From Ictalurus punctatus (lineage: Eukaryota; Chordata; Actinopteri; Siluriformes; Ictaluridae), in assembly GCF_001660625.3 (NCBI RefSeq), contig NC_030416.2, positions 17,798,568 through 17,862,567 of the forward strand: a DNA stretch of 64,000 nucleotides, written 5' to 3'. How positions within the stretch are numbered: position 1 is the first letter of the stretch; every line of letters begins with the position of its first letter. Below are positions 24,275-37,085 of the stretch, piece by piece. Both the position numbers and the translations under genes were made by a program. Below the pieces are notes generated by a model, which saw nothing but the letters and a program-made list of their open reading frames with translations, was not told the origin of the DNA and ran no database searches.

Positions 24275-25039
24275 CCTTTTAAAGTCAACAGTTCTTTTTT
24301 TTGCACAGAGGACATCGGAGGACATAGCACATTGAATCAGATACAATGCTTATTTTGAGGCACATTTTTATGGACAAAGATCTTTATTAACTTGTGAGTT
24401 GTATATGTAGCCAATGAATGCTTGGTCAGCTTATCCTTCAAAACATCTAGATGTTTTCTTTACAGGACAGCCCATCAAATTAACAAATATCATTATTTTA
24501 ATAATTCAACAACTCAAAATAGCTCATTATAAGCATGATAAAATAAAATATATCCAATGCACACATTAACATTTCATGACCTCAATTTAATATATTGTAT
24601 TCCATCATATCCCATCCCAAGTTGTACCCACAAGTAACGGTCATCACACAATATATATATTTTTAAAAAGCTAGATAATTATGAGTTGCTGGATCAAGTG
24701 CTATTTTATAAGCTGGAAACCATATTGTTAAATGAAACAAGTGATTAATGTGATGACTCAAACTAGGACAATTCATGAAGCAATATATTGGCAACATATT
24801 AGACTCTAATTAGATTTTTATTTGAACATTTGCAATCTTCTTAATCACATATTATTTATTAGTCTTACTCATTTTTCACTTTTAAAATTTCTCTTGCTTT
24901 TATGTTACATTGTATTGCATCTTATACCAAAGGGAAAAAAAACACTAGTTCCTTCTTCAAACTGCATTTTCTATCCCTGGTTTATTTTTGGCTTAAAGGC
25001 AAATGCTTGTGATTAAAGGTGAGAGGTCTAGCTGCTATT

Positions 25040-25064
25040 GGGGGGTGGGGGGGTGGGGGGGGGT
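25040..25064. repeat. G-rich tract
   Basis: Four G runs of 4-8 bases separated by single T in 25 bases; the plus strand could form a G-quadruplex. Confidence 0.7.
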
Positions 25065-25643
25065 TGGCATCTCGTATGCACCTACTCAGGAAAAATCTGG
25101 CAACCTAAGACTACATGCAGGTGATTTGCATCTTCTGACTAGTCCATGCAGACAACTGACTTAAGTACCTGTGTAAACAAACTCTGAATACACACAGATT
25201 TCCCCACATTAATATTGATGTAACATTTGTACTTGAGTTGCTGACTTAAGCCACCAACTCTGAACATGGCCCTATAAGTAATAATTAAGATTTCTTTAAA
25301 CACTTCTATGAGCAAAAACCCGAATTGTTTAACAAGCAATAACAAGCGATGCAGTTGTGGTGGTGAAGTCACATGGAAGATAATATGGGGTGAGTGCAGA
25401 TGGGAGCTTGTTTATGTACACAAAGATTTTAAAGTGGGACCAGACTAGTAATTCCTTTCACTACTTTATTCTTATTCTTGTAGACATAAAGAAAGATATG
25501 AACACATGAAAGAGAATCATATGTATCCTGCGCTTTCACTGGTTACCTAGACCCAGTGATAGATTGGCTTAAAAACAATATATTAGGTTTTGTTTTGTTT
25601 TTTCAAGAAAATGATGATGCCAAAATTATGATTTAGTACATAC

Positions 25644-25776
25644 CCAAAAAACGGCAAGTCCTGCGTACCAGAGGGTTGAGGTAACAACAGTCCCCAGTTG
25701 CAATAGTCTTCTTTCGACTATCCAGATCTTTTGATGTATATTGCATCAGGAACAGCACAGCTTCTGTAACTGTTAT
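25644..25776 (-). CDS. plppr5: plppr5 coding exon 2
   Basis: Encodes residues 78-121 plus the first base of codon 122. It finishes TM2 (ITVTEAVLFLMQ) and forms the cytoplasmic loop with KKTIATGDCCYLNPLVRRT, which matches the PLPPR loop containing ILTGDCCYINPLVRRT. The exon is 133 bp. A CAG acceptor lies upstream (25,777-25,779 on the plus strand) and a GGTATGT donor downstream. It is phase 0 at the start and phase 1 at the end, exactly compatible with exons 1 and 3. It starts without a Met and is short, so it is easily missed by ORF calling; protein similarity and splice phase identify it. Confidence is high because the joined reading LV|ITV follows the family alignment. Confidence 0.95.
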
Positions 25777-26714
25777 CTGACATCACAAAGAGGGAGAGGA
25801 AAAAAACAAGGGAGAGAGAGATTTAAAAAAAGAGGAAGATTAACAACACATTCATTGCTAATGGTTATAAAATGAAGTTGATGTTTCACAGTCTAAAGTC
25901 AGCAGGCGCAGCTCCTGTATAAAAGCATCATAATTCAACAGGAAGTATGGCCAGTCACCTAAACAAGCTCCATCTGCAAGCCACCTGCTGAATACACTGC
26001 ACCATATTGAGAGAGATGAACTCAGCTTATGCAGTCAGTTTATATCACTGAGGAGTAAGGAGAAGGAACATGTACGTCCACTCCTGACAGACGAAAGGCC
26101 AAGGCCTATTTTGCTCATACAGTCAGTTATCTGGAGGGCTTCCAGGGAACAAATAGCTGGGATGTACAACGTTACATACAGTGGTACAACAAACAAGAGA
26201 TGGCATTGGCCACTATTGTGTGAAATTCTATAATTGTCTAAAAGTATTTGCAGTTGCTAGTGGAAACCAGGGTGGAATAAAGCACAGAATACAGTTTCAA
26301 ACAGGCCATGTCAGTTGGATTTCATAGATAGCTCCAAAGCCAAGCTTCTTTACAGTCAGGTCTAGAGACATCCACTTATGGATTTTGCAGATGATACAAA
26401 TCGCCATTAAGGAAATTACTGTGCTTTGTTGTGCCATTGTCCATAAAAGCATTTGTACAACATAAAATGTTACTGCTTGCTTTGCCCACTATTTCTTTTG
26501 TATCATTAGTGAAAGGGCACTGAAGTCTAATGGGTATCTATAACATACTTTCATGAGAATGAGACACAGTTTAATGTTGAAGATGACATTGTTGAGCACA
26601 GGTACAGGATGTCATCTGGGCACCTACTATAATCAGTATCTGTCCTTATCAACGGACTTATCCTGACAGTAGCAATACATGATCTAATGAACAAAAGCTT
26701 TGCATAAGCAATTC

Positions 26715-27010
26715 AGCCATTCATCTTTAGTAACAGCTTTATCCTGGTCAGGGTCATAGTAGATCTGGAGAGAAAAAAGGGCACAAGGCAGGAATGAACC
26801 TTCCTTTGCAGTGTACTATGTTCAAACACAATCACATCTAGGGGCAATTTAGAGTAGCCAATCCACGTATTTGCCTGGTTTTGGGAGGAAACTAAAGAGC
26901 CATGAGGAAACCTAAACAAACACAGGGAGAGCATGTGAAACTCTACACAGACAAGCTCAGGACTGAACCTTAGACTCTGAAGCTTTAAGGCGGCAACACT
27001 ACCCACCACC
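26715..27010 (-). mobile_element. Old A-type-like SINE
   Basis: Contains TTATCCTGGTCAGGGTCAT, AGGGGCAATTTAGAGTAGCCAAT, GGGAGGAAACTA and CACAGGGAGAGCATGTGAAAC in order for a minus-strand copy, with a degraded tRNA-like head near 27,000. Confidence 0.6.
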
Positions 27011-27216
27011 AAATTCAAATCAAATCTGACAAAGGTGACATTTATTAAATCTAATCAAATAGTAATAATTTAGGAACAGTGCCTTTATAAACACAGATAC
27101 AAAAAAAAAGAAAGAAAAAGTATAACGGTACAATAAGTGATGAAAATATATTCAAGTTAGAAGACAGATTACAGGACCATGAAAAGAATGTCACTGCTTG
27201 TTAACATCTCAGTCTC

Positions 27217-27520
27217 TCAGGCCACAGGGCACTGACCGCTATGCTCCTGACACACAGGACCACACAACAGCAGCTCTGGTGCTCTCCAGTATCCACTCCA
27301 GGGTGATTCATGCAGCTCAAATTTGAACAGCTCACCTCCAATGAGCTCTAAAAGACTCCAGGTGCAAGTCAAAAACTGTTCTTCCAAAGCCAGGAGATAT
27401 ACATGGACAAGGATGAGTTCAGACGCTCCAACCAACAGACTGCAAAAAAAAACCACACTGAATCACACTGTCTTGAAATCAAATAATACTGTGACCAACA
27501 CTACATTGCAGGATCCTTAA
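27217..27520. other. Unexplained moderately GC-rich segment
   Basis: Overlapping short open frames occur on both strands (27,217-27,456 minus; 27,323-27,520 plus), with higher GC than the flanks. I recognise no domain and no convincing splice signals. It is most likely part of an unidentified repeat. Confidence 0.25.
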
Positions 27521-28200
27521 CTAACTATAAGCACATACAGTTACAGAAAAATGCGTTTATGAAAGGTGTCAAGTGAGCAGCAAGCAAGGTTTTATAGGCT
27601 TAGGCTACAATTTATCGACTATGATTTGTTTTACCCCTGCTTACATGTTCAATGCAAATGATGCAAAACAATTATTAGCAAACGCACACGCAATATAACC
27701 AGACTGCATCGAAGCTGTCTCATATATCCTATTTTATTGACCAAAATGCACCTCACTTTTTCTTTTTCTTTTTATCTCTTCCACTGTTTTCGACAGGGTG
27801 AGGAGTTCAGCTAGAGCAGACAATCCACAGGGATGAGCATACCTCCAGCATAAGTCTTCTTTCATCATAGAGCTGAACCCGCTGACCCCTTTCTTCAAAC
27901 ATTATAACCAACCAAGGCCTTGCTATATAATGGATAATGGGTGTAACACATACTTTCGGCATCCAGCACTACACACCTAGGTTAACAAGAAATTTTTGCC
28001 ATCCTGCAGAAAATGTGTTATTCTACATGTGAAGTGACAACCATGATTAGGTTCTCCTACTTCATCTTCCTCAACATAAGAGTGAAGGACAGAAGCCTTG
28101 CTCAGTCTCCTACTGGCTGATACATGTTTTTAGAGTATGCTCCACCAAACGTCAAAACCTGGAAAACTTTTTAATAGACACATTTTTTACATGTCTGAAC

Positions 28201-29330
28201 TAGGGCTGCAACTAACGGTTATATCCATAATCGAATAGTTGATTATTTATTCAATTATTCGGGGGGCAAACTTTCAGTACTATTTTTTTCGTTTATTTAA
28301 AATAATATCAACAAACTGAGTGTTACAAATATAAACTTCAGACTAAAACTTTAAACTGTTTGTCCAATTATATAAGACTGAAAGGAACCCAATACACACA
28401 CACACACCAGAATATATATTATTCATTTAGGACTGTAGTTTAATTCAGTGCTTTTTGTGCATCAATAAAAAATAATGCATAAAGACTTGTATATAACATA
28501 CTTGCGCTACACTGTACATCGCCGTGTCTACACTGCGATTGAGGAGCAAAGCGGCCTTGTTACTAACAGATCACTTCTGTTCTAATAAACAACAGAATTT
28601 ACACTGCAAGTGCACAAATAAGGCATTTAATGACAATAAACTAGAATTAAACTAAATCTTTTAAGCAACTTGCACCAGTTTCCCCAAGCCCTTGCACACA
28701 GTGGAGCATTTTGGATATAAACAGTTTGTGCTCATGCATCACTGTTGTGCTTCAGTGCTACACGAGCTCCACTTTGTAACATTTGCAGGTTACAGTCTTC
28801 TTCATTGTGTTTAATATAAAATGCACCCCTGCCTTAAAGGACTTGGAGGTCGCACACTTTCTTCCTCAGTCACTTGATAATTACATCTCCGTCTGATGGT
28901 GACTGAGGACATGTTGAGCATATAAGGTAACATTGACAAACAGTAAACTGGAGAACGTAATTTTAGTTGACTCTGGTTATCTGCTAAAGCTAGCGGCATC
29001 ACATTACGCACGTAATGTGACGTCATCTGCCATCGTCTGGGAAACACTTATACTTCCGGTTAGGGAAAAAAAAATGCTCCAGTTCCATTTGAGATGATAT
29101 TATCTTTCTAAAATTCATAGACTAGACAGTAGAATACATAGTGCATAGTGTAAGTTTATAGTACGTAATTTGGGACATAGCTTTAGTATTTACTCTCTGA
29201 TGTGTGTTTTCGGAACAGAAGTAATGTAGTGAGTAAATGTACCGCGCACAGACTAACTAATCGATAATGAGATTCGTTGACAACAATTTTCATAATCGAT
29301 TTTATCCATTAGTTAGTTGACACAGTCGTG
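28201..29330 (+). mobile_element. hAT-like non-autonomous element (copy 1)
   Basis: Starts TAGGGCTGCAACTAACGG and ends with the matching AT-rich, TCGAT-containing inverted terminus (TAATCGATAATGAGATTCG ... TTAGTTGACACAG). The outermost right bases are degraded and no clear target duplication was found. Its non-coding interior is shared, inverted, with 53.04-54.08 kb. Confidence 0.65.
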
Positions 29331-30509
29331 CATGTCGTCTATGAACTCAATAGTAACATGTTTTTAATTGATTTACACAGACCTAGAGCAGCAGAAATGT
29401 TATATTGTACACTGTGTGATACAGATACAAATAGTACATCATGAACAATAGGCATTTAACACTGGATGACAAATTGGTAGTCCAAAACAACTAAACTATA
29501 ACATCAAAAAGCAAGGTAGACTCCCCGCGTCACTATGAGACTCTTCAAGTTTCACTTATGCTTGCTTGATTTTAACTGGCTTTTCGTTAAATAATACAGA
29601 GGGCAGTGATGAGGGAACAGCACCAGGGCCAACATTTAGAAAACCTTTAGTCTCCTCTCTAGGAAGCATCCAAAAATGGCTTTCAAAATGGCCCGTTGTG
29701 ACAGATACAACCAATTAAAAGACTGAATGGATCAGAAAACAAAAAAGAACAGACTACATGAAGAATGCAAGGCATATGAAAAGACTACAATGACAAAACA
29801 CACACTATCCTGGCTATGTTCAAAAAGTTCATTTAGTGCAGTTTGTTTTCCCAGACACAAAGTCGGGCTAACAGAAAGTGTACTTGGACTACCTGATATG
29901 AGAAGCTGTTAACCCAGCAGACTACTATATTCATCTCCAATTTGTCCACCCCAAGTTAAGACTTGATTGACTTGTAGTACAACGGCAACAGAAAAAAATT
30001 AAAATAAAGCTGAAGAGAGGAGTATTAATGAAATGCAATACTGGGACACAAGCTACCACATACATTACTTCACATTATACTTTTACTTACGAAAGCTCAT
30101 TAACAGATACAAGCATTTTAATGAGTCTCTAACATGGAACTAAGTCCAAATCCTCATGACTGAGACTAAGACTCAATCACGTCGTCTGATGGCAGCCTTT
30201 ATTGAACAGCTTTTAGAACCAGTTTCTGCTTGGAACTTTTTTTTAGGGTTTTTTTTTTTGTTAATTGTTAACATTATTGTCCACGCAATACTGACAGCAG
30301 TAGGCCTGCCAATTATTAAATAATCACGTAATCATAATTGTTTCAGTTGATCACAATGATCAAAGTGATCATGAGTCAGTATATGAAAACAACAATTCCT
30401 TTCATGTTTTCCTATAAATACATGCACTGACCAAACACAATGTTCATTCTTAATGAATTTCTTCATTTAATTATATTTTAATCATTATTTTTAGTCGAAT
30501 GTTTCAATG

Positions 30510-30985
30510 TACAAGGTGTCCAAAAATTATCTTTACAACTTTTATCCAATATAAAATTCAACTAGGAATACTGGGATTGTCACATTTTATAGAGAAACAC
30601 ATTAAGACTTTCTGAATACCAAGTTTTGACACCACAACACTGGGGCATGATTGTCCATGAGTCTCTGAATAACACGTTTCCAAATTGGTAGAGGCGCCAT
30701 TCTTTGGTCAGCTAGATTGTCCGACATCACATCGCACCCTGCGATTTCCTTCTTTGAGAATTTGTCAAAGATTTTGTGTACAACACTTAGGTGACAGATA
30801 TTGATGAACTGAAGGCAAGAATCAGAGCTGCTATTGAAAACATACATGACAACATTTACATTATTGCCTGGATTAGAAAACACAGCAACTATTGCGTATC
30901 ACGAATGCTGCTAACATTGAATGTTACTTTAAGAGGAAACAAAAAAAAAAAACTTTGGGATCTGTGTGTCTAAATGTCCTTGAAT
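30510..30985 (+). pseudogene. Mariner/Tc-type transposase C-terminal relic
   Basis: The plus strand reads APCDFLL-stop-EFVKDFVYNT-stop-VTDIDELKARIRAAIENI. This corresponds to the C-terminal block (PLDFFLWGFVKD ... DIDELKARIRAAI) of mariner-like transposases best known from arthropods. It has two in-frame stops, and the upstream portion is frameshifted. GGTGTCCAAAAATTATCTTTACAA at about 30,520 resembles the terminal-repeat region. Confidence 0.65.
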
Positions 30986-31026
30986 GGTAATTCTGTGTGT
31001 GTTAGTAAATATTTAATTTAGCATGT

Positions 31027-31030
<4 letters not shown>

Positions 31031-31059
<29 letters not shown>

Positions 31060-31061
31060 AA
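31031..31061. repeat. (AAAT)n microsatellite
   Basis: About seven tandem AAAT units. Confidence 0.95.
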
Positions 31062-32100
31062 GACACACTGTATTAGCTATTTTTGCCATGTTTCTATGAT
31101 TTGTAATATTTAGTCACTCTAACAAATGTTTTAGATGATCAGATTTACTACATTAATGCACACTGATGCATTTACATATCTTTTGCTACAGTATGGTACA
31201 TTGTTTCTTATTATTTGTGCTAAGTCTCCTCTTTTACAGTCAGAATACAGACAAAAATTATTTTGTCTATTCTCTAATGGTTTTGGTATTGATAAATGAC
31301 TGTCCATGTGTATTACTTCTACTCTTATGATTATAATAGTGTCAAGTGAAACAGAAAAAAATAGCAAATTACAATTCTTTGTATGACAATCAGTCAAAAT
31401 TCCACAGTTGTGACGTGCTTATTCAGTAGCCTGCAATATTGCAAATGAGCACTTGAACAAACGAAAAGACATTGTTTTTATGGTGTTCTGTGATCACTCT
31501 GAAAAATCTTAGAGCTTCCAGATACAGAGGGCTTCTGTGGGTGTTTTGGTGAGAAACAAAAAAAATAGGCAATCCATTTTGGACAAATGACTGCAGAGCA
31601 ATCTTTATTCATGAAAAAACACAGCATCACCATATAGCTCTATTATATTGCAAAGCACATTGCAATATACATTTGAAAGTAAGGCCAATTCTTTTGCTTT
31701 TATTATAAACTGAACACATTTATGAGATATGAGATTAATATGAGGCGATAGCCACAGCCGTGCCTTCGTCAGTTGATGTTCATGGACGTCTACTTCTCAG
31801 TTGGTCCGCAACACTTCCACTCTTTTTGTTAATAAGTTTGAATTTGTTAATAAGTTTGGCAACAGTGTTGTGTGTGTGATGTGTTTGTCATGTTTCCTGT
31901 TAAAGTCCATCCACTTCCCGATCCAACCATGAGAATGATTTCAATACGTTCTTATTTTGTCAAAGGCATTCTTAAAGGCTATCTGAAAAATATATTATAT
32001 AATATGAACTAAGTATAAAAATGTTGGAAGACATTTTGCTAAAAAAAAATAATAATAAAAAATATTTTAAAAAAGGTGTTAATTTCCCCTATATATGGAG

Positions 32101-33166
32101 TAGGGATGCAACTAATGATTATTTTGATAATCGATTAATCTGTCCACTGTTTCTTCGATTAATCAATTAGTTGGATTAAAAGGCCAGTTTTTATTTTCTG
32201 TTTGTTTGTTTGTTTTTTAAACGTGTTATTTCACATTCTGCCCAATGTTGTCCTTCAAACATTGTGCAAATTGAAGGCTATGAAAAAGGTATTAAATCTA
32301 TCTATATGTGCTATGCTATACATTGTGCAAAGGATTTTTAAAAATATTAATATTAATATTTTGAAAACAAAAAAAATCTGATTGTCCACAAGCTTTAAAG
32401 CAGAAGTTAAATCACTATATTAAAAATGCTAAAAAAAAGTTTCTATTTTTAATATTCTGCAGTAACACACATTCACTCATCTGAACACAGTAACGTTACT
32501 TTATTCTGTAAATGTACGACACTTCTTACATTTCTTTACAATTCCATGTTCTAACCGCATTACAGTTACTGCTCTCATAAAAAACACCATTACTTTTGTT
32601 TCTGAATATATCATCAAACAACATATTTGATCAAAATGAATATTTCAGTCAGATTTATTGCGCTTCCTTTCTGTTGCACTGTTTGATTGACGCGCATGCG
32701 TGGACTCGCGCTCATTCAGTGAAGTCTAATGGAGACTCGCTCGCTGTCGGGACGAGACTTTATGTAAAATGGAAATACTAGTGTGAATTTCTAACATTTA
32801 CAGATAAGGATGTAAAGGTAAAAATCTCAAACACATTAAACAGCACACGCATCTGTCGCAGTATCTGACACGACAAGCCACGTTAATACACTTACAAGTT
32901 TGTTTGAAGCGCTTAATATAAAACATTCTCATGTTTTAGACAACCTGGATCGTGCACTTTTCCCCCAGCAGCTCACTCTGTGACCTCCGCCTTTCCAGAT
33001 GTGTTTTATTCATAGACGTGCATTTTTCACCATAGTGAAATGACGTCACTGACGGGGGATTTTCCACAGTGACATCACAGACCCAACTAATCCATAATAA
33101 AATTTGTTGTAGATTATTTAAATTATCGATTATTATCGATTTTATCGATTGGTTGTTGCAGCCCTA
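32101..33166. mobile_element. hAT-like non-autonomous element with 8-bp target duplication
   Basis: Inverted ends TAGGGATGCAAC and GTTGCAGCCCTA are flanked by ATATGGAG (32,093-32,100) and GTATGGAG (33,167-33,174), matching at 7 of 8 positions. The 1,066-bp interior has no transposase. It contains a GC-richer block at 32.68-32.77 kb with GCGCATGCGT and promoter-like CpGs. Confidence 0.85.
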
Positions 33167-34074
33167 GTATGGAGTCTTTTGGGACACCATGTACTCCATT
33201 TTAAAGTTTGTTTATCTAAATATTATTATGCTAGCAGTTTCAGCCCCCTGCTTCCTGCTCCCTTTACTATGTCTTTGTGATAAACAAAGGCGGAGAGAGT
33301 GTCATTAAAAATAAATAGCTGTAGACCACTGACTGAGACAGCTCTGTTGGAGTTACCTAAAAGATACAGCTAGCCTTAACATAAAGCCCTTAAACCTATT
33401 TTATATTCACCTCAACTCTAAATTACTCGTACATATCATCATTTATTACACATACATGCTCATCATTTATATGCCTCATTTATGTCTACTGCACTACCAA
33501 TTAAGCGCAGAACACAGTGATTACTCACAGTTCTTTGCTTACAGTATACTCTCCTGGCCCACTAATGCCAGTTATTCATACCATGAGGCTGCAGCCAGAA
33601 AAGGCACTGCAGCACACACACGAAGAGCAATTAGGACCTGAGAGCTGAGCCGAGGTGTGTCAATCTGTCAGTGTGGCTGATCTCAGGTGCAAACAGACAC
33701 TGCATTCTCAGAAGCTAATGAAGAGAAAGTCACACACTGGATTCCATTTCCAATGAGCACGGAGTTCACTGAGTATTGCTATGAAACATGTTTGCACTGT
33801 ATGTGCTACATACCGAGCTCATCAATCAGGCTGACCTAGATGCACTTTTCACTTTGTTCTGTATGAACAAAACTTTTAAATCTTTTGAAGGGAGGAACAC
33901 AACCTTTACACTCTTCAAAAAAATTAAGCCAACTGCACACATTAATGCTGCTCTGGGCAGCTCTTCTCTGATTACTTTTTTAGAGGACAATGGGATAATA
34001 TTTCATTCGCCCTCAAACCACTGAGAGCACTGAAATACTAATCCTGAGAGTGTGATGTTCCCAAAAAAAAAAAA

Positions 34075-34075
34075 A

Positions 34076-34106
<31 letters not shown>

Positions 34107-34108
34107 AA
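34075..34108. repeat. (AAAT)n microsatellite
   Basis: About eight AAAT units following a poly(A) run. Confidence 0.95.
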
Positions 34109-35474
34109 GGGGTGATGTGCATAAGGTCATAAATAAATTAAGCCAAATGAAATGGAACAGTAACGAATTTAAGCATAAGACTCTAGCTAGTATAATCACT
34201 GTAAATTAAATGTACAGATTAATTAACTGTAGTAAATAATCAAGGCTTATTGAACAATGTAACATGTCTGCCAAGCATCCTCATTATAGGGTTCCAAGTT
34301 TTTCCTTCAAATCTAACACTAAGAAATTATGATTTTCATACATTTTCCTGGAGTTTAGAGTAGTAGCAGTGCAGTCATTAATATTTATACTGCATAATAT
34401 GCCTCCCATCCTTCAGGCTGTGAAACTGTTTATTTTCAGCTCAACTTTATGTATGCATGCATGAGCAGCAGCTCATATGATGCCACATGTAAAACTGGGA
34501 AACAACAAATAAGACAGAATAGAGCAGAGTAGAACAAACTCAAAACAAGTTGTTTCCTATGCCAAAGCTAACAAAAGATTGCAAGTGAACAGAGTTTCTA
34601 ATTCGTAGACCCTTGTGAAACATTCCTAGAAAATCTACGCACAGACTGACCTGAGCAAAAAACATACACGATAGAACTTCTCCAGAGCCGTTTTATCTGC
34701 AAGACCAAATGAATTTCTTTAGTATGTCAGATGCCAGATTGCCCTAGTTTCTTGAAAACTCAGAATGCACCTCACCAAATTATCATGTTATCTGTCTGCC
34801 CTGTTTGGTACTTTAAGGAGATGCACCTGCTCAAACATTCATAATTCAAAGCCTTCTTTTAAACTTTCCCAAAAGTACAAAGATTTTCTAAACATAGCTC
34901 TAAACATTAGTGGTGCGCACAGATAAATTGGCTAAACAATGTCACCAAACCTGTACGAGACGTGATGATTCAGACAGACTAAGCCTCAATTTAAACTACA
35001 GTAATATAAGCGATGCAAGATTTATGACACAATCTGCACTTGTTTGCAACATTTCAGGCACTGGTTACAGCTACAAAATAAAATATTGTGTGCTGAGGCA
35101 ATCGAGTATATAAAAAAAAAGATACAGGATATGTTTAGCAAAAGATGTCTTGCTCATACATAACATCGTTCTGAAAATGAATTATCTGGTTTGAAAGTGC
35201 ATAATGCAGTGTTACTGCTATGCCAAGTCAGCAGAAGAAAATCTAAACTGATAAAGATGGCAAAATCACACCATACTTACATGACCGTGTACAGCAGTGT
35301 TACATATGGTTTCTATAATAACCTAGTAACTTACAGAGACTTGTATTAATCATAAACTGATGAATAAAACATATCTTCCTTCATATGGTGAAGGTTTCTG
35401 TGAGGAGTTTTTTTTTAAGGAGTATTGTGGAATATAGTGGAATATATAATAACCATATAATAATGGAATTCCAC

Positions 35475-36595
35475 TCACTAAGCACTTTATTAGAAACACT
35501 ATAATAATACTGAGTAGGACCTCCCTTTGTTTTCAAAACAGTCTCAATTCTTCATGGATTCTACAAGATGTCAGAAACATTCCTTTGAGATTCTGGTCTA
35601 TGTTGGCATGATTGCATAACGCAATTCCGGTAGATTTTTTAGGTGCACTTTCATGATGCAAATCTCCCGTTCTATCACATCCCAAAGGTGTTTTATTGAA
35701 TTCAGAAGATGGGTAAATTGTGGCCATGAAGGGATGCACATTGTCAGCAATAACACTCAAATAGATTGTGGCCTTCAAGCTTGGATTGATTGGTACTGAT
35801 ATTAATGGGCCCAAAGACTGCCAAGAAAACATTCCCCACACCACCTCCTGCAACTTGGACTGTTGAAACAAGGTAAATGGTCTGCACTTATATAACGCTT
35901 TTTTAACCTTAGTGGTTCTACAAAGTGCTTCACACTGTTACCCATTCAGGAGTTCGTCCGTCGATTTCGACGAAGACCGAAGTTTCCATTTCCACCTCCA
36001 TTATGGAGAGCACAAACTGGGACTCGACTTGGAGTGAATTGGATTATAGTGAGGAAGACTTGCGCAGCATCGGCCAGGAATCGAACCGCCAACCATACGA
36101 TTAGTGAACAACCCACTTTACCACCTGAGCCACAAGGAAGGTTGGATCCATGTATTCATGCTGTTGGCACCAAATTCTGACCTGACCATCTTAGCAGAAA
36201 TCAAGATTGCGTTTTTCCAGTCTTCAACTGTCAAGTTGTGGTGAGTCTGTGCCCACTGCAGCCTCCGCTTTCTGTTCTTGGCTGACAGAAGTGGAACCTG
36301 ATGTGGTCTTCTGCTGTTGTAGCCCATCCACCTCAAAGTTCGATGTGTTGTGCATTCTGAGATTCTTTTCTGCTCACCATAATTGTTCAGAGTGGACATC
36401 AGAGTTACTGTAGCCTTTCTGTCAGCTCAAAACAGTCTGGCATTTCTCTGTTTACCTCTCTCATCAGCGAGGCGTTTCTGTCACAGAACTGACGCTCACT
36501 GGACATTTTTTTTCTTTATTGCACCATTCTGAGTAAACTATAGAAACTGTTGCGTGTGAAAATCCCCGGAGATCAGCAGTTATAGAAATACCAAA
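35475..36595 (-). pseudogene. Tc1-like family F transposon interrupted by a SINE
   Basis: The right part, read on the minus strand from about 36,400, keeps LRWMGYNSRRPHQVPLLSAK and RLQWAQTHHNLTVEDWKN, the Tc1 transposase N-terminal to middle region. The left part (35,490-35,870) is the 3' end. A B-type SINE splits it at 35,874-36,131, and about 100 bp around the SPDLNPIE block are deleted near 35,700. It is non-functional. Confidence 0.8.
35874..36131 (-). mobile_element. B-type SINE nested in a Tc1 relic
   Basis: Flanked by ACAAGG at 35,868-35,873 and 36,132-36,137. In other copies of this Tc1 family the interrupted sequence is continuous (ACAAGGAAGG), so the insertion is clear. The reverse strand carries the tRNA-like head (GTGGCTCAGGTGG) and GGTTCGATTCC. 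Confidence 0.8.
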
Positions 36596-36599
36596 TTTG

Positions 36600-37085
36600 G
36601 GTTTGAGATCAAAATATGAATAGGAGACAACAGGTCAGAATTTCAGCTTTTATTTGCTGATATTTACATCTAGATGTGTTAAACAACTTAGAACATGGCT
36701 CCTTTTGTTTGAGCCCACACATTTTTAAGTGATCTAAAATATTGGTACATATGACTGACAAGTGTTTCTTGTTGCCCAGGTGTGCCTTGTTACATTGATT
36801 ATTTAAACAATTAATAGTTCTGAATGTCTACTCTAGGTTTGAGCCCTGGGTTTTTGCATGTGAAGACTGCATGTGATGTTAAAAAGGATAAACCAACATG
36901 AAGACCAGAGAACTGTCTATGAGAGAAAAGCAAGCCATTCTGAAGCTGTGAAAAGAGGGAAAATCAATCAGAGGCATTGCTTGAACATTCGACATAACCA
37001 ACACAACAATTAGGAATGTCCTGATAAAGAAAGAAACCACTGGTGTACTACAACCAGACATGGAACAGGTTGGTCAAGGAAAAAA
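36600..37085 (+). pseudogene. Tc1-like transposon, 5' half only
   Basis: After a terminal region, the plus strand reads MKTRELSMREKQAILKL-stop-KEGKSIRGIA near 36,898, followed by NTTIRNVLIKKET. This is the paired-like DNA-binding N-terminus of a Tc1 transposase. It stops at about 37,085 before the catalytic domain. Confidence 0.7.

Larger units (their letters stand above)
15949..25643 (-). other. plppr5 intron 2
   Basis: A 9,695-bp phase-1 intron, GTATGT to CCCTGCAG. A dense Tc1/mariner cluster fills 17.18-22.9 kb, followed by a clean SINE insertion at 23,990-24,274 and a G-rich run near 25.05 kb. I recognise nothing in 15,949-17,170, 20,800-21,860, 22,910-23,977 or 24,287-25,039, which are AT-rich with poly(A) runs. 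Confidence 0.85.

Noticed and set aside
32680..32770. CpG-rich promoter of a host gene in plppr5 intron 1
   Set aside because: It lies inside a hAT element with clear ends and target duplication, and no exon adjoins it.
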